Both the position numbers and the translations under genes were made by a program. A DNA stretch of 64,000 nt. Source: UMGS1387 sp045540015 (GTDB lineage: Bacteria > Bacillota > Clostridia > Oscillospirales > CAG-382). The stretch spans positions 124,001-188,000 of the forward strand of contig JAZQGP010000013.1 of assembly GCA_045540015.1 (NCBI GenBank), read 5' to 3'. Shown here one piece after another: positions 25,580 through 34,121 of this stretch; positions within the stretch are counted from its first letter, which is position 1, and each line of letters opens with the position of its first letter. The notes beneath the pieces are model-generated. The model saw nothing but the letters and a program-made list of their open reading frames with translations, ran no database searches and had not been told where the DNA came from.

Positions 25580-25933
25580 ATGAGAACGAAAAACATTAAA
25601 GACAGGTGCACCAAAAGAAAACTAAAAAAGTGCGAGGAGATAGCAAAAACATATGACAAGATACAAACGGCATATGCAGATGTTCTTGACAGAGACCCGA
25701 ATGTCAAAAGCATCAGATGTAATGTCCCTCTCGACGACGAAAACTATATGACAGATTTTCTATGCACCAAACAAGACGGAGATTTAATGGTAAGAGAGTG
25801 TGTGTTCAGAAGTAAACTGTCGCTTCCAAGAACTTGTAAATTGTTGGATATCAGCCGAGAGTATTGGCTTAAAAGAGGAGTGACCGACTGGGCGATAGTT
25901 ATAGAAAAGGAGGATATCAATGCAGAAGAATGA
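25580..25933 (+). CDS. tnsA: TnsA-like endonuclease subunit, short form
   Basis: TnsA cuts the 5' ends of a Tn7-like element. The 117-residue protein covers only the nuclease domain: basic N-terminus, YMTDFLCTKQDG (with the conserved Asp) and DLMVRECVFRSKL, then a helix ending REYWLKRGVTDWAIVIE. In the usual TnsA or restriction fold the last motif is ExK (QIK in Tn7); here it reads ECV, so the catalytic lysine is not in its normal place. The C-terminal TnsC-contacting domain is missing. It overlaps tnsB by 14 bp. The family call rests on motif order and neighbours. Confidence 0.72.
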   Translation: MRTKNIKDRCTKRKLKKCEEIAKTYDKIQTAYADVLDRDPNVKSIRCNVPLDDENYMTDFLCTKQDGDLMVRECVFRSKLSLPRTCKLLDISREYWLKRGVTDWAIVIEKEDINAEE

Positions 25934-27641
25934 TATATTGAAAACAAAAGACGGTGTTTTTCGCATTTTGAAAATAGACGGCGACAGAGTGTTTGCCATT
26001 GACTGCCAAAAACGGACGATGCCTAAATTCTATCCGACAGAGTTCTTCGACAACGCAGAAACGGCAGACAACAGTATAGTTGTGCCCCGTTCTGACTTTG
26101 ACTCCCTCTTACCAAAAGAAAGAAGTATTGCACAGCAGCGGTTTTCAATGATTGCTTCGGCTGTGGCGGTTGTAGATGATGAGAATAAGAGAAATGAGAT
26201 GATAAGACATTCGTCGAAAATGTTTGGTGTATGCAAAACTACAATCAGAAACTATTTGTGTACTTATCTTGTCAGTCAGGACATTTCAAGTCTTGTTTGT
26301 CGGAAGAAGAAAGAAAAAGAACTGACTAAAGATCAGCGAAATATGCGCTGGGCACTTAACAAGTCTTTCTATACACAACATAAAAACTCCCTCTCGACGG
26401 CCTACACGATGATGTTGAAAGAGAAATACTGCAATGCAGAAGGCGAATTGACGGAAGATTATCCGACTTTTAATCAGTTCAGATATTTTTACCGCAAAAC
26501 CCGTAAACTTGAAAACTTCTATATAAAGAGAGACGGTATAAAGGACTATCAAAGAAACAACCGCCCTCTCGTCGGCAATGGAGTTCAAGAGTTTGCACCG
26601 TGTATCGGAACGGCAATGCTTGACAGCACTATCTGTGATATTTACCTTGTCGATGATGCCGGAAGGCTTATCGGCAGACCTGTCCTTGTTGCTGCTTGTG
26701 ATGCTAATACTTCAATGTGTCTTGGATATTCTCTCCTTCTTGAAGGCGGTACATATTCTTTGCAAAATCTTATGCTTAATATTCTCGAAGATAAGGTTAC
26801 CCTTTGCGAGAGGATGGGTATAAGCATTACAAAGGAACAATGGGACGTGAACCAGTTGCCAAGCGTGCTCATAACCGATGGCGGAAGTGAGTACAAAGGA
26901 CAGCAGTTTTCCCAAATTGCTGAACTTGGAGTTACACTTGTAAATCTTCCTCCGTACCGCCCTGACCTCAAAGGCAGTGTCGAAAAGTTCTTTGACCTTG
27001 TTCAAAGTTCATATAAAGAGGTGCTGAAAGGTAAGGGTGTCATAATGCCCGACTACCAGGAAAGAGGAGCACACGATTACCGCAAAGATGCCGTTCTTAC
27101 CCTCTCGGAGTTTGAAAGGATAATTGTTCGGTGCATCATTTATTACAACAGCGAAAGGGTAATAAAAAACTTTCCGTATACTTCCAAGATGTTAGAGGCA
27201 GGAGTAAAACCCTACGCCAATGAAATATGGAACTTCAAGAAAAATGATGAGGCTGACAATCTGATTTCTGTCACACATAAAGAGTTGATTTTAACATTGC
27301 TTCCAAGGACAACGGCTAAGTTCACAAGATTTGGCTTAAAGGTAAATGGACTTAAGTACTATGCTGACGGTTACACCGATGAATTTCTTTCAGGCGGCGA
27401 AGTGACTGTTTCCTACAACCCTGACAACTGCGGCAAAGTCTGGCTTAAAGAAGAGAATGGTACGTTTGTGGAGTTCTCTTTAATAGAAAGCCGTTATGAT
27501 GATATGTCCCTCTCGGAGGTCAAAGATATACAGCAGAAACAAAGACAGATGGAAAACGATGCAATAAGAGAAAATTATACCGCGAAAATTGAACTGCTTT
27601 CTTTTTTGAAACGGTGTCTGCAAAGTCGTCGGGTGACGTAA
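25920..27641 (+). CDS. tnsB: TnsB-type DDE transposase (Mu/rve family)
   Basis: TnsB binds the transposon ends and performs 3' strand cleavage and joining. The 573-residue protein has N-terminal DNA-binding regions, an rve integrase core and a Mu-type C-terminal beta domain. Probable DDE residues are the Asp in MLDSTICDIYLVDD, the Asp in VLITDGGSEYKG and the Glu in PDLKGSVEKFFDL. A GGAGG site lies 6 bp upstream of the ATG. All three acidic positions are intact, so the enzyme may be active. Confidence 0.9.
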   Translation: MQKNDILKTKDGVFRILKIDGDRVFAIDCQKRTMPKFYPTEFFDNAETADNSIVVPRSDFDSLLPKERSIAQQRFSMIASAVAVVDDENKRNEMIRHSSKMFGVCKTTIRNYLCTYLVSQDISSLVCRKKKEKELTKDQRNMRWALNKSFYTQHKNSLSTAYTMMLKEKYCNAEGELTEDYPTFNQFRYFYRKTRKLENFYIKRDGIKDYQRNNRPLVGNGVQEFAPCIGTAMLDSTICDIYLVDDAGRLIGRPVLVAACDANTSMCLGYSLLLEGGTYSLQNLMLNILEDKVTLCERMGISITKEQWDVNQLPSVLITDGGSEYKGQQFSQIAELGVTLVNLPPYRPDLKGSVEKFFDLVQSSYKEVLKGKGVIMPDYQERGAHDYRKDAVLTLSEFERIIVRCIIYYNSERVIKNFPYTSKMLEAGVKPYANEIWNFKKNDEADNLISVTHKELILTLLPRTTAKFTRFGLKVNGLKYYADGYTDEFLSGGEVTVSYNPDNCGKVWLKEENGTFVEFSLIESRYDDMSLSEVKDIQQKQRQMENDAIRENYTAKIELLSFLKRCLQSRRVT

Positions 27642-27696
27642 ATATAAAGGGAATTCGCAAGGCAAAACAGTCCGCCAAGAGAAAATTACACCGCGA
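27566..27696 (+). repeat. 20-bp imperfect direct repeat at the tnsB-tnsC junction
   Basis: AAGAGAAAATTATACCGCGA (27566-27585, inside tnsB) recurs with one change at 27677-27696, just before the tnsC ribosome site. The 111-bp spacing suggests a local duplication. Confidence 0.6.
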
Positions 27697-27713
27697 TATT
27701 GGAGGTGAACTTG

Positions 27714-28937
27714 ATGACTGATATTATAAGCATAATGCCCAAAATGCTGACAGGAGAAGAACTTGATAAGGCTCTTGAAATATTACCCGAATACGACGAG
27801 AGCATCGTAGAAAAGAGTGTTCCCGAAAGACTTGTTGCACTTCAGGATATTTACAGAGTTTTTATTCCGTCGGCAATGTCAAGAGAGATTTACACCAAAA
27901 TGTACTTGTCTCTTCTTCGGTCGTTACAGAAAAAGCAGTCACTTCTTGCCGTCAGACAGTACAGCGAAAACAGCAAAATGATACGGCAGAAATCTTATGA
28001 AAGTATTATTGGAGGAAGCGACAGTTTCACCATTATCGGAGAAAGCGGTATTGGCAAAAGTTCAGCCGTCAGCCGTGTTGTCAACATACTTGCAGAAAGT
28101 CCTGTCATTGAGATCAACAATTCAAAAGTCATTCCTTGCCTGCAGGTTCAGGCACCTGCCGACTCATCAATCAAAGGCTTATTGCTTGAGATTTTACGAA
28201 AGGCTGACGAAGTACTTGAAACCAAATACCACGAAAACGCAATTCGTTCTCACGCAACGACGGATATGCTCATCGGAACTGTCAGTCAGGTGGCACTTAA
28301 CCACATTGGACTTCTTATTGTTGACGAAATACAGAATGTGGTGAACAGTAAAAGCGGAAGAAACATTGTGGGGGCTTTGACGCAGTTAATCAACAACAGC
28401 GGAGTTTCCGTTGCAATGGTCGGCACACCCGAAAGCACTGTGTTTTTTGACAGCACAATGATGCTTGCAAGGCGTTCTCTCGGTCTTAATTATTCGGCTA
28501 TGGAATACACCGATGAATACAGAAACTTTTGCAGAGTGCTTCTCGGATATTGCTATGTAAAAGAGCCTGTGACAGTTAACGAAGAACTACTACTGTGGCT
28601 TTATAATCACTCAAAAGGAAACGCAAGTGCTGTGGCAAATCTCATTCACGACGGGCAGGAAATGGCCATTCTCGAAGGCACAGAACGGCTTGATATCGCA
28701 ATTCTCACCAAGGTATTTGACAGCAGAATGACAATGCTCCACGATTATATTGCTCCCGAAAAAACAAAAGCCTCACCGCCCAAAAGAAAGAAGACGGAAT
28801 GGCTTGAAATAACAGATGATTTTGTGAGTGATAATATCAGCATTCTTGAGATTTCTTCAAACGCCAAGAAGAACAGTTGCAATATAGTTTCAGAACTGCA
28901 AAAGGCGGGCATTGAAATATTGGAGGTGGCAATATGA
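27714..28937 (+). CDS. tnsC: TnsC-type AAA ATPase
   Basis: TnsC/TniB ATPases connect target selection by TniQ with the transposase. The 407-residue protein has Walker A (GESGIGKSSAV, about residue 110), Walker B (GLLIVDEIQNV, about 200) and a sensor-type VAMVGTPES segment. ATG 27714 is preceded by TTGGAGGTG; an in-frame TTG at 27699 overlaps that site. The stop overlaps tniQ by ATGA. Confidence 0.9.
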   Translation: MTDIISIMPKMLTGEELDKALEILPEYDESIVEKSVPERLVALQDIYRVFIPSAMSREIYTKMYLSLLRSLQKKQSLLAVRQYSENSKMIRQKSYESIIGGSDSFTIIGESGIGKSSAVSRVVNILAESPVIEINNSKVIPCLQVQAPADSSIKGLLLEILRKADEVLETKYHENAIRSHATTDMLIGTVSQVALNHIGLLIVDEIQNVVNSKSGRNIVGALTQLINNSGVSVAMVGTPESTVFFDSTMMLARRSLGLNYSAMEYTDEYRNFCRVLLGYCYVKEPVTVNEELLLWLYNHSKGNASAVANLIHDGQEMAILEGTERLDIAILTKVFDSRMTMLHDYIAPEKTKASPPKRKKTEWLEITDDFVSDNISILEISSNAKKNSCNIVSELQKAGIEILEVAI

Positions 28938-30277
28938 TAGCATTCTTTCCAGAGGCTTACCCCGATGAACTTCTTTATTCTTTACTTTCCCGTTATCACC
29001 AAAGGTCAGGCAATGCAAGGTTTGTTTTCACTGCAGAGGAACTTTATCGAAACGGAAAAATTACGCACCCGTCAATTGAGTTTGTAAACCGTTATACCGA
29101 TGATGCAATGTTGTGGCTCACAAAAGAAATGCCGTGGGAAACCGTGGCTGAAAAGTATACTATGTTTCCTGCCCTCATTCGCTTTCTCCCTTTCAAAAGA
29201 AGAAGAGAAGCGGAAGAAGGAGTAAGAAGTCAAAACGGGAACTGGAAAAATATAATGAATCTTCCCGTTCTTAAGGAGAAAAGATTTCTTCGTTTTTGTC
29301 ACGAGTGTGCAAAAGAAGACAGAGAGAAATATGGTGAAACCTACTGGCACAGAGAGCATCAGATACCGAGAGTTCGGGTGTGCCCAAAGCATCGAACTTA
29401 TCTTGAAAATAGTAGCATTCCCATCGGATCAAAGACTACACCGGGACTGTTTGATGCAGAGAGTAATGTTCCTGAAAGCATAGGCGTAAAGTATTGCGAA
29501 AACCAAAGAGAAATAGAATTCACGCAGTACGTTTTAGAAGTGTTCAAATGTTCCGTTGACATTGAAACAAATTTCGATGTTGGTGATTACTTATACTCCA
29601 AATTGCCACGAAAGTACAAGAACAAGTCAGGATTGATGTGCCACATTTCGCAGTTTTATGAAGACTATACAAGGTTTTATGACGGAATGCCCGTGATGTC
29701 GAAGTCATATTTGCAAAAGATTTTTAACGGCTATATGTACGATGTATATAATATACTTCAAATTGCTTTCTTTATTGGTGTTTCTGTATATGACATTACT
29801 CACATTCCCTCTCAAAAACGGGAATACGATGAACTCTACAATTGTCTTGCAGAAAAGCACAATCTTGACTATTCGGTTGTTGCTGATATTGCCGAAGAAA
29901 TCATAAAACAAAAAGCCCCGAAAGTTTCTAATATTTCAGGACCGCGAAGGAAAGCATATGAAAAGCTTGATGAGGAATTATTGCCAAAGGTCAAGGCTGT
30001 TGTCGACGAAATAATAGGGAAGGAAGGTAAGCCGGAAAGAGTATCGCCGACCAAGATACAAAGATTTATGGGACTTCCGCAAAAGCAGTTTAATAAACTC
30101 CCGAAGTGTAAGGCGTATATTGAAAGCAAAGCCGAAACGCAGGAACAATTCTGGAAAAGGAAAGTTGATTGGGCAGTGAGGAAAATACAAAAAGCAAACG
30201 GGACAGTGACGGTGTCGAAGGTAATGAAGAGGGCGAATATGAGGAAAAGGGAGATAGAAAAAATGCTTGTTATTTAG
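28934..30277 (+). CDS. tniQ: TniQ/TnsD-family target-selection protein
   Basis: TniQ-domain proteins recognise the target site or bridge to CRISPR complexes. The 447-residue protein begins with the TniQ signature FFPEAYPDELLYSLLSRYHQ, has a zinc-finger region (FCHECAKEDRE, WHREHQIPRVRVCPKHRTYL), and a C-terminal DNA-binding part with helix-turn-helix-like repeats. Its length is intermediate between short TniQ (about 300) and TnsD (about 500). A diverged copy of its last 120 residues remains at 61965-62371. Whether it recognises the guaA terminator region or the tRNA-like sequence is unknown. Confidence 0.88.
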   Translation: MIAFFPEAYPDELLYSLLSRYHQRSGNARFVFTAEELYRNGKITHPSIEFVNRYTDDAMLWLTKEMPWETVAEKYTMFPALIRFLPFKRRREAEEGVRSQNGNWKNIMNLPVLKEKRFLRFCHECAKEDREKYGETYWHREHQIPRVRVCPKHRTYLENSSIPIGSKTTPGLFDAESNVPESIGVKYCENQREIEFTQYVLEVFKCSVDIETNFDVGDYLYSKLPRKYKNKSGLMCHISQFYEDYTRFYDGMPVMSKSYLQKIFNGYMYDVYNILQIAFFIGVSVYDITHIPSQKREYDELYNCLAEKHNLDYSVVADIAEEIIKQKAPKVSNISGPRRKAYEKLDEELLPKVKAVVDEIIGKEGKPERVSPTKIQRFMGLPQKQFNKLPKCKAYIESKAETQEQFWKRKVDWAVRKIQKANGTVTVSKVMKRANMRKREIEKMLVI

Positions 30278-30328
30278 CTTTCGTCGTTGTCACATTCGTA
30301 CCTGAAAACGGCACAAACGTGGCAATAA

Positions 30329-30366
30329 TCCGAAGGTCGCCCATTCAAATCCTGCCCCTGCAACCA
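30329..30366 (+). pseudogene. Degenerate 3' fragment of an initiator tRNA (tRNA-fMet-like)
   Basis: The segment starting TCCGAAGGTCGC and ending TTCAAATCCTGCCCCTGCAACCA-like (30344-30366) resembles the variable loop, T-loop, acceptor strand and CCA of bacterial tRNA-fMet. The 5' T-stem strand (GCCCA instead of about GCAGG) no longer pairs, and no 5' half is found upstream, so it is not functional. A terminator follows. It may mark an integration junction. Confidence 0.55.
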
Positions 30367-30372
30367 AACAAG

Positions 30373-30410
30373 AACGGTAATTTTGATACAAAGTTACCGT
30401 TCATTTTTTA
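30373..30410 (+). terminator. Intrinsic terminator after the tRNA-like fragment
   Basis: AACGGTAA (30373-30380) and TTACCGTT (30394-30401) form a stem followed by CATTTTTT. Confidence 0.75.
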
Positions 30411-30544
30411 TGCCGAAAACGCCTATATACAAGGGTTTTCCGAAACAAGAAAAGTTTTATTGTTCTTCTAATCGTGATGTTTTGTAATGAAATAATCCTT
30501 GTTTTGCTTTCCCAAAATTCACTCAGAAACTTTTCTCTAAAAAT

Positions 30545-30589
30545 AAATGCACCGCTTTTGACTTGAAATTTCGTTGAAGCGGTGCATTT
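30545..30589 (-). terminator. Terminator of the GT4 gene
   Basis: AAATGCACCGCTT (30545-30557) pairs perfectly with AAGCGGTGCATTT (30577-30589). On the minus strand TTTATTTTTA follows, about 105 bp after the GT4 stop; on the plus strand it is also T-rich. No gene is seen in the rest of 30411-30693. Confidence 0.75.
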
Positions 30590-30693
30590 TGTTAATTACA
30601 CTTATGAAGATGATTTTTTAATTGTTGCTTATACGCCCTTATTCGTATCTTTTATATCTATATATTTCATAGTTAACTCGATAGCGTCAATAT

Positions 30694-31956
30694 TTATTTT
30701 TTTCGTTTGTTTGAAAGTTTTTCAAGGTTTTCCATTATTTCACTATTCATTCTCTTAAATCTGTCTGAAGGTTTGGTTCGGCGCAAGTTTAATCCGTTAT
30801 TATAGCGTTCAATAACTACTTCATATTGTCCCATAGCCGCCTTTACTGAATCCTCCCAAGATAAATAAAGTTCTTCACTTGCACACTGTCCGACAGCGTG
30901 CATTTTTTCTTTTTTATCGTAAAGAGATATCAGACATTTGGATAAAGCTTCTGAGGATTCATCCACTAAAAATCCGTTTCTACCATCGGTCACTCCTTCA
31001 GCAGCACAACTGTTTTTTATTAACACTGCACCCAAGCTGCAAGCTGCCGCCTCTCGAACTACCAATCCATTTGTATCATAGGATGATGGAAACAAAAACA
31101 GATCGGCTCTGCAATACCAAGCACGAAGCACCTCACGATCCCGTATAGCACCGGTGAAAATACATTTGTCTTTAATGCCCATCGTTTCTGTATAGTCTTT
31201 TATTTCATCCAAGTCATCACCGTCACCTATAAATACCATACGGAAATCCTTACCTTGCTTTGCGAGTAGAGCGAGAGCATCCACCGATAAGCGTATTCCT
31301 TTATACCACATCATACGCCCCACATAAAGGTAGATAGGCACATCTTTAGGAAGGCAGTACTTTTTTGTGGCTTCCTTGATTTTGGTGTCATATACTCGCT
31401 GACACGGAAGATCTACACCATTAGGCATTACAATATATTCCCCTTCGTATCCAAGAGATCGTAGATTCTCTCCTGCACCATGGCTTACCGTCCATACCTC
31501 ATCACAAGCGTTAATATTTGAAACAATTGCTTTTTTGCAAGCACTTTGTAAAGGCCTACTTTTTATTATATTGGCTATATCAACATCAAATTTAGTATGA
31601 TATGTGAGAACAATCGGCACATTAAGCATTTGCCTCAGTTCTCTTGCCATAAAGGTCGACATAATTGGGCAATGACTGTGCAGCAGTGATACATGGTACT
31701 GATTGGAGGCTCTTACAACCTCCGGTGAAAATGGAATTCCTGCCATATATCCGTCCATCTTTCTAAAGGTAACACTCGGATATCGTACAATCGGAAAAGA
31801 ATATTTGTTGTCTTCGGCTTGGGGATGCGAAGGAGTTACTACCATTGCTCCGACACCGTTATTTTTGATATTTTCGGCATAATTCAGTACTGTATTTGCC
31901 ACACCGTCGATTTGAGACGGAAAAGAATCATTTAATAGACATATGGTTTTAAGCAT
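30694..31956 (-). CDS. GT4-family glycosyltransferase, probable glycolipid synthase
   Basis: The 420-residue retaining glycosyltransferase (GT-B fold) has an N-terminal acceptor domain (LLNDSFPSQIDGVANTVLNY, LLHSHCPIMSTFMAREL) and a C-terminal nucleotide-sugar domain (YLYVGRMMWYKGI, FPSSYDTNGLVVREAAACS) ending in a basic tail. The N-terminal pattern is close to diacylglycerol glucosyltransferases and SqdX/MgtA-like lipid enzymes. Its promoter contains site F of the shared two-component motif, and it diverges from the response regulator gene. This fits a role in membrane glycolipid synthesis, but the acceptor is not proven. Confidence 0.8.
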   Translation of the reverse strand: MLKTICLLNDSFPSQIDGVANTVLNYAENIKNNGVGAMVVTPSHPQAEDNKYSFPIVRYPSVTFRKMDGYMAGIPFSPEVVRASNQYHVSLLHSHCPIMSTFMARELRQMLNVPIVLTYHTKFDVDIANIIKSRPLQSACKKAIVSNINACDEVWTVSHGAGENLRSLGYEGEYIVMPNGVDLPCQRVYDTKIKEATKKYCLPKDVPIYLYVGRMMWYKGIRLSVDALALLAKQGKDFRMVFIGDGDDLDEIKDYTETMGIKDKCIFTGAIRDREVLRAWYCRADLFLFPSSYDTNGLVVREAAACSLGAVLIKNSCAAEGVTDGRNGFLVDESSEALSKCLISLYDKKEKMHAVGQCASEELYLSWEDSVKAAMGQYEVVIERYNNGLNLRRTKPSDRFKRMNSEIMENLEKLSNKRKK

Positions 31957-31982
31957 TTCATTTGTTGCCTCCTTTTCATATC

Positions 31983-32016
31983 ATTGTAACATAAAAAAAT
32001 AAACTGAAAAGAAACT
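31983..32016 (-). promoter_or_regulatory. Site F: response-regulator-type promoter of the GT4 gene
   Basis: On the minus strand AGTTTC (32016-32011), five bases, AGTTTA (32005-32000), then TACAAT (31988-31983). The hexamers are 11 bp apart and AGTTTA starts 17 bp before the -10, as in sites A-E. Confidence 0.7.
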
Positions 32017-32110
32017 AAAGAAACAAATATCATAACAGTGCTTTTTGCCGTCCTTGCCTTGACACTGGGTAGCATATAATATAAAATATTATAAACAAAT
32101 TTTTGAATTA

Positions 32111-32144
32111 GTTTAGATTCAGTTTATTTATCAGGTATATAATG
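32111..32144 (+). promoter_or_regulatory. Site A: response-regulator-type promoter of the two-component genes
   Basis: AGTTTA (32111-32116), GATTC, AGTTTA (32122-32127), then TATAAT (32139-32144). It predicts autoregulation of the two-component operon. No recognisable sigma-A -35 is present; the second hexamer covers that region. Confidence 0.7.
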
Positions 32145-32172
32145 AAATAACCGAAATAAAAGGAGATAAATT

Positions 32173-32847
32173 ATGTTTCACATTCTTGTTGTTGATGATG
32201 ACCGTCATACCAGGATGCTTCTTGAAGCCATTTTGAAAGCGGAAAATTATACCGTATTCACTGCATCGAACGGAGAAGATGCCCTTAGTGTAATGGACAA
32301 AGAGCATATTGATCTTGTGGTGCTTGATATTATGATGCCGAAAATGGACGGCTATGAATTCACAAAGTTTCTTCGTGAAACGGATAATAATTTGCCAATC
32401 CTTATGGTATCTGCAAGACAGCTTCCTGCGGACAAGCGTAAGGGCTTCCTTGTGGGAACTGATGATTACATTACAAAGCCTATTGACGAAGAGGAAATGC
32501 TACTTCGTATAAAGGCTCTCCTTCGCCGTGCACAGATTGTTAACGAACAGAAGATGAAAATCGGCGAGGTTATTCTTGACTATAATTCCTTTTCCGTAAG
32601 CAGGAACGGAGAAACACAGGTATTGCCGCAAAAGGAGTTTCTGCTTCTGTATAAGCTGCTTTCATACCCCGGACAGATTTTTACACGAATTCAGCTTATG
32701 GACGAAATTTGGGGAGCTGAAAGTGATACCGGGTGGGAAACTGTTACGGTACACGTAGGACGACTTCGCAAACGCTTTGAAAACTGGAAGGAGTTTGAAA
32801 TAGAGTCTGTAAGAGGACTCGGATACAGGGCGGTAAAGAGAGTATGA
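32173..32847 (+). CDS. OmpR/PhoB-family response regulator
   Basis: The 224-residue regulator has an N-terminal receiver domain with phosphoacceptor Asp52 (VVLDIMMPKMDG), conserved LVVDDD near the start and a Lys in YITKP, then a C-terminal winged-helix DNA-binding domain (WETVTVHVGRLRKRFE). It overlaps the sensor kinase gene by ATGA. Members of this family bind tandem repeats 10-11 bp apart at the -35 region, which is the architecture of sites A-F around it, so it is the prime candidate regulator of the 30.7-60.4 kb region. Confidence 0.93.
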   Translation: MFHILVVDDDRHTRMLLEAILKAENYTVFTASNGEDALSVMDKEHIDLVVLDIMMPKMDGYEFTKFLRETDNNLPILMVSARQLPADKRKGFLVGTDDYITKPIDEEEMLLRIKALLRRAQIVNEQKMKIGEVILDYNSFSVSRNGETQVLPQKEFLLLYKLLSYPGQIFTRIQLMDEIWGAESDTGWETVTVHVGRLRKRFENWKEFEIESVRGLGYRAVKRV

Positions 32848-33905
32848 AAAAAGAAGAACGCAGACACAGACTGGCATTGACTTTGTTGGTTGCGGCATTT
32901 GTTTTCTGCATTATTCTCGTTGCCGTGATATTATCCGCAATTACAGTTTATATTCTTTTGGATACGGGAGTTATTTCCACCATCGACGGAAGACCCGAGC
33001 CTATGCATACACTTATATTTATGGGACTTATCAGTCTTGTTATGGGCTCTGCGTTAACAGCGGTGATAAGTAAAATTTCCTTAAAGCCGGTAAACCGCAT
33101 TATCGATCAGATGAACAGACTTGCTTCCGGAGATTTTAAGGCAAGACTGAAGATAGGAAAGCCGATAAATGCACATCCAACCTTTGTTGAAGTAACCGAG
33201 AGTTTTAACAAAATGGCACAGGAGCTTGAAAATACCGAAATGCTTCGCGGAGATTTTATAAACAACTTCTCACACGAATTCAAAACTCCCATAGTTTCAA
33301 TTGCAGGCTTTGCAAAGCTTTTAAAACGCGGAAATCTCACCGAAGAACAGAAAAAAGAATATATTGACATAATTGAAGAGGAGTCAATGCGCCTTGCTGC
33401 AATGGCTACCAACGTTCTGAATTTGACAAAATACGAAAATCAAACAATTCTCACTGACGTAACAAGTTTTAATCTTTCCGAGCAGCTGCGTTCAAGCATC
33501 TTGTCTCTTGAAGGAAAATGGTCTAAAAAGAGTATTGATTTTAATCTTGATTTCGGGGAACACATAATACAGGGAAACAAAGATATGCTCAAGCATGTCT
33601 GGATCAATCTTGTTGACAATGCCATTAAGTTCTCAAGCGGTGGCGGAACGGTCGAAATAGGAATAAGGGAACGAAGCGGATATTATGAAGTTTCCGTGCA
33701 GAATTGTGGCAGTGAAATTACACCCGAACAACAGAAAAAGATATTTAATAAATTCTATCAGGCAGATGAATCGCACGCATCTGAAGGTAACGGCGTTGGT
33801 CTTGCTCTTGTGAAGGGCATTTCTGAGCTTCACGGTGGAAAGGTTACCGTACACTCCGAAGACGGCACTACTACCTTTACGGTAAGCCTGCCCAAAGAGC
33901 AATAA
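32844..33905 (+). CDS. Sensor histidine kinase
   Basis: This 353-residue kinase has two membrane segments (about 10-35 and 50-75) with only a short extracytoplasmic loop between them, suggesting it senses membrane state or a partner protein. A HAMP domain follows, then the H-box FINNFSHEFKTP with His144, and the ATPase domain with N-box (VNLVDNAIKFS) and G-boxes (GNGVGLALVKGI). It is cotranscribed with the response regulator. Confidence 0.93.
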   Translation: MKKEERRHRLALTLLVAAFVFCIILVAVILSAITVYILLDTGVISTIDGRPEPMHTLIFMGLISLVMGSALTAVISKISLKPVNRIIDQMNRLASGDFKARLKIGKPINAHPTFVEVTESFNKMAQELENTEMLRGDFINNFSHEFKTPIVSIAGFAKLLKRGNLTEEQKKEYIDIIEEESMRLAAMATNVLNLTKYENQTILTDVTSFNLSEQLRSSILSLEGKWSKKSIDFNLDFGEHIIQGNKDMLKHVWINLVDNAIKFSSGGGTVEIGIRERSGYYEVSVQNCGSEITPEQQKKIFNKFYQADESHASEGNGVGLALVKGISELHGGKVTVHSEDGTTTFTVSLPKEQ

Positions 33906-33939
33906 AGCTTAGATTCAGTTTAGAAAAGCAGAATATTAT
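33906..33939 (+). promoter_or_regulatory. Site B: response-regulator-type promoter upstream of a short RNA
   Basis: AGCTTA (33906-33911), GATTC, AGTTTA (33917-33922), then TATTAT (33934-33939). Spacing is identical to sites A, C, D, E and F. A strong terminator lies only 50-90 bp downstream. Confidence 0.6.
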
Positions 33940-33945
33940 TAAAAA

Positions 33946-34025
33946 TAGTGCCGCAAGTTTTTTATATTTCTCCTTATACGTAAAACAGACAGTTACGGTT
34001 TCATAGCTGTCTGTTTTGTTTTTTA
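33946..34025 (+). ncRNA. Candidate small RNA of about 80 nt
   Basis: Transcription from site B would start near 33946 and stop at the intrinsic terminator ending near 34028. The interval has no ORF with a ribosome site. The next gene has its own promoter (site C) after the terminator. Start and end are predictions. Confidence 0.45.
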
Positions 34026-34028
34026 TAT
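33982..34028 (+). terminator. Intrinsic terminator between the kinase and the ABC operon
   Basis: AAAACAGACAG (33982-33992) pairs perfectly with CTGTCTGTTTT (34007-34017), followed by GTTTTTTAT. Confidence 0.88.
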
Positions 34029-34055
34029 ATGCCGACAACTCAATTGAAATAAAAA

Positions 34056-34089
34056 AGTTTCGTTTCAGTTTAGAAACAGATATTACACT
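34056..34089 (+). promoter_or_regulatory. Site C: response-regulator-type promoter of the ABC-DnaK operon
   Basis: AGTTTC (34056-34061), GTTTC, AGTTTA (34067-34072), then TACACT (34084-34089). It lies about 35 bp before the ATG at 34122. Confidence 0.68.
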
Positions 34090-34121
34090 ACCTATGCAAA
34101 AATGAAAGGAGTTTTTATTTT

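Larger units (their letters stand above)
25077..30328 (+). mobile_element. Compact Tn7-like transposon (tnsABC-tniQ)
   Basis: Four tightly linked or overlapping genes encode TnsA-like endonuclease, TnsB-type DDE transposase, TnsC-type AAA ATPase and a TniQ/TnsD targeting protein. The left limit is set by sequence shared with the deleted copy at 61876; the right limit is a guess, placed between the tniQ stop and the tRNA-like fragment at 30329. No cargo genes, CRISPR array or effector are present. The leader 25081-25570 is strongly C/T-rich and then G/A-rich, with a cluster of short palindromes; no gene is seen there. Confidence 0.75.

Noticed and set aside
25234..25713. Long minus-strand ORF rich in Phe, Leu, Ser and Lys
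   Set aside because: It is the translation of the low-complexity C/T and G/A tracts, has no ribosome site and overlaps tnsA.
30169..30471. Plus-strand ORF of 100 codons across the tniQ end and the tRNA-like fragment
   Set aside because: It overlaps tniQ out of frame and reads through the tRNA-like sequence and its terminator; no ribosome site.
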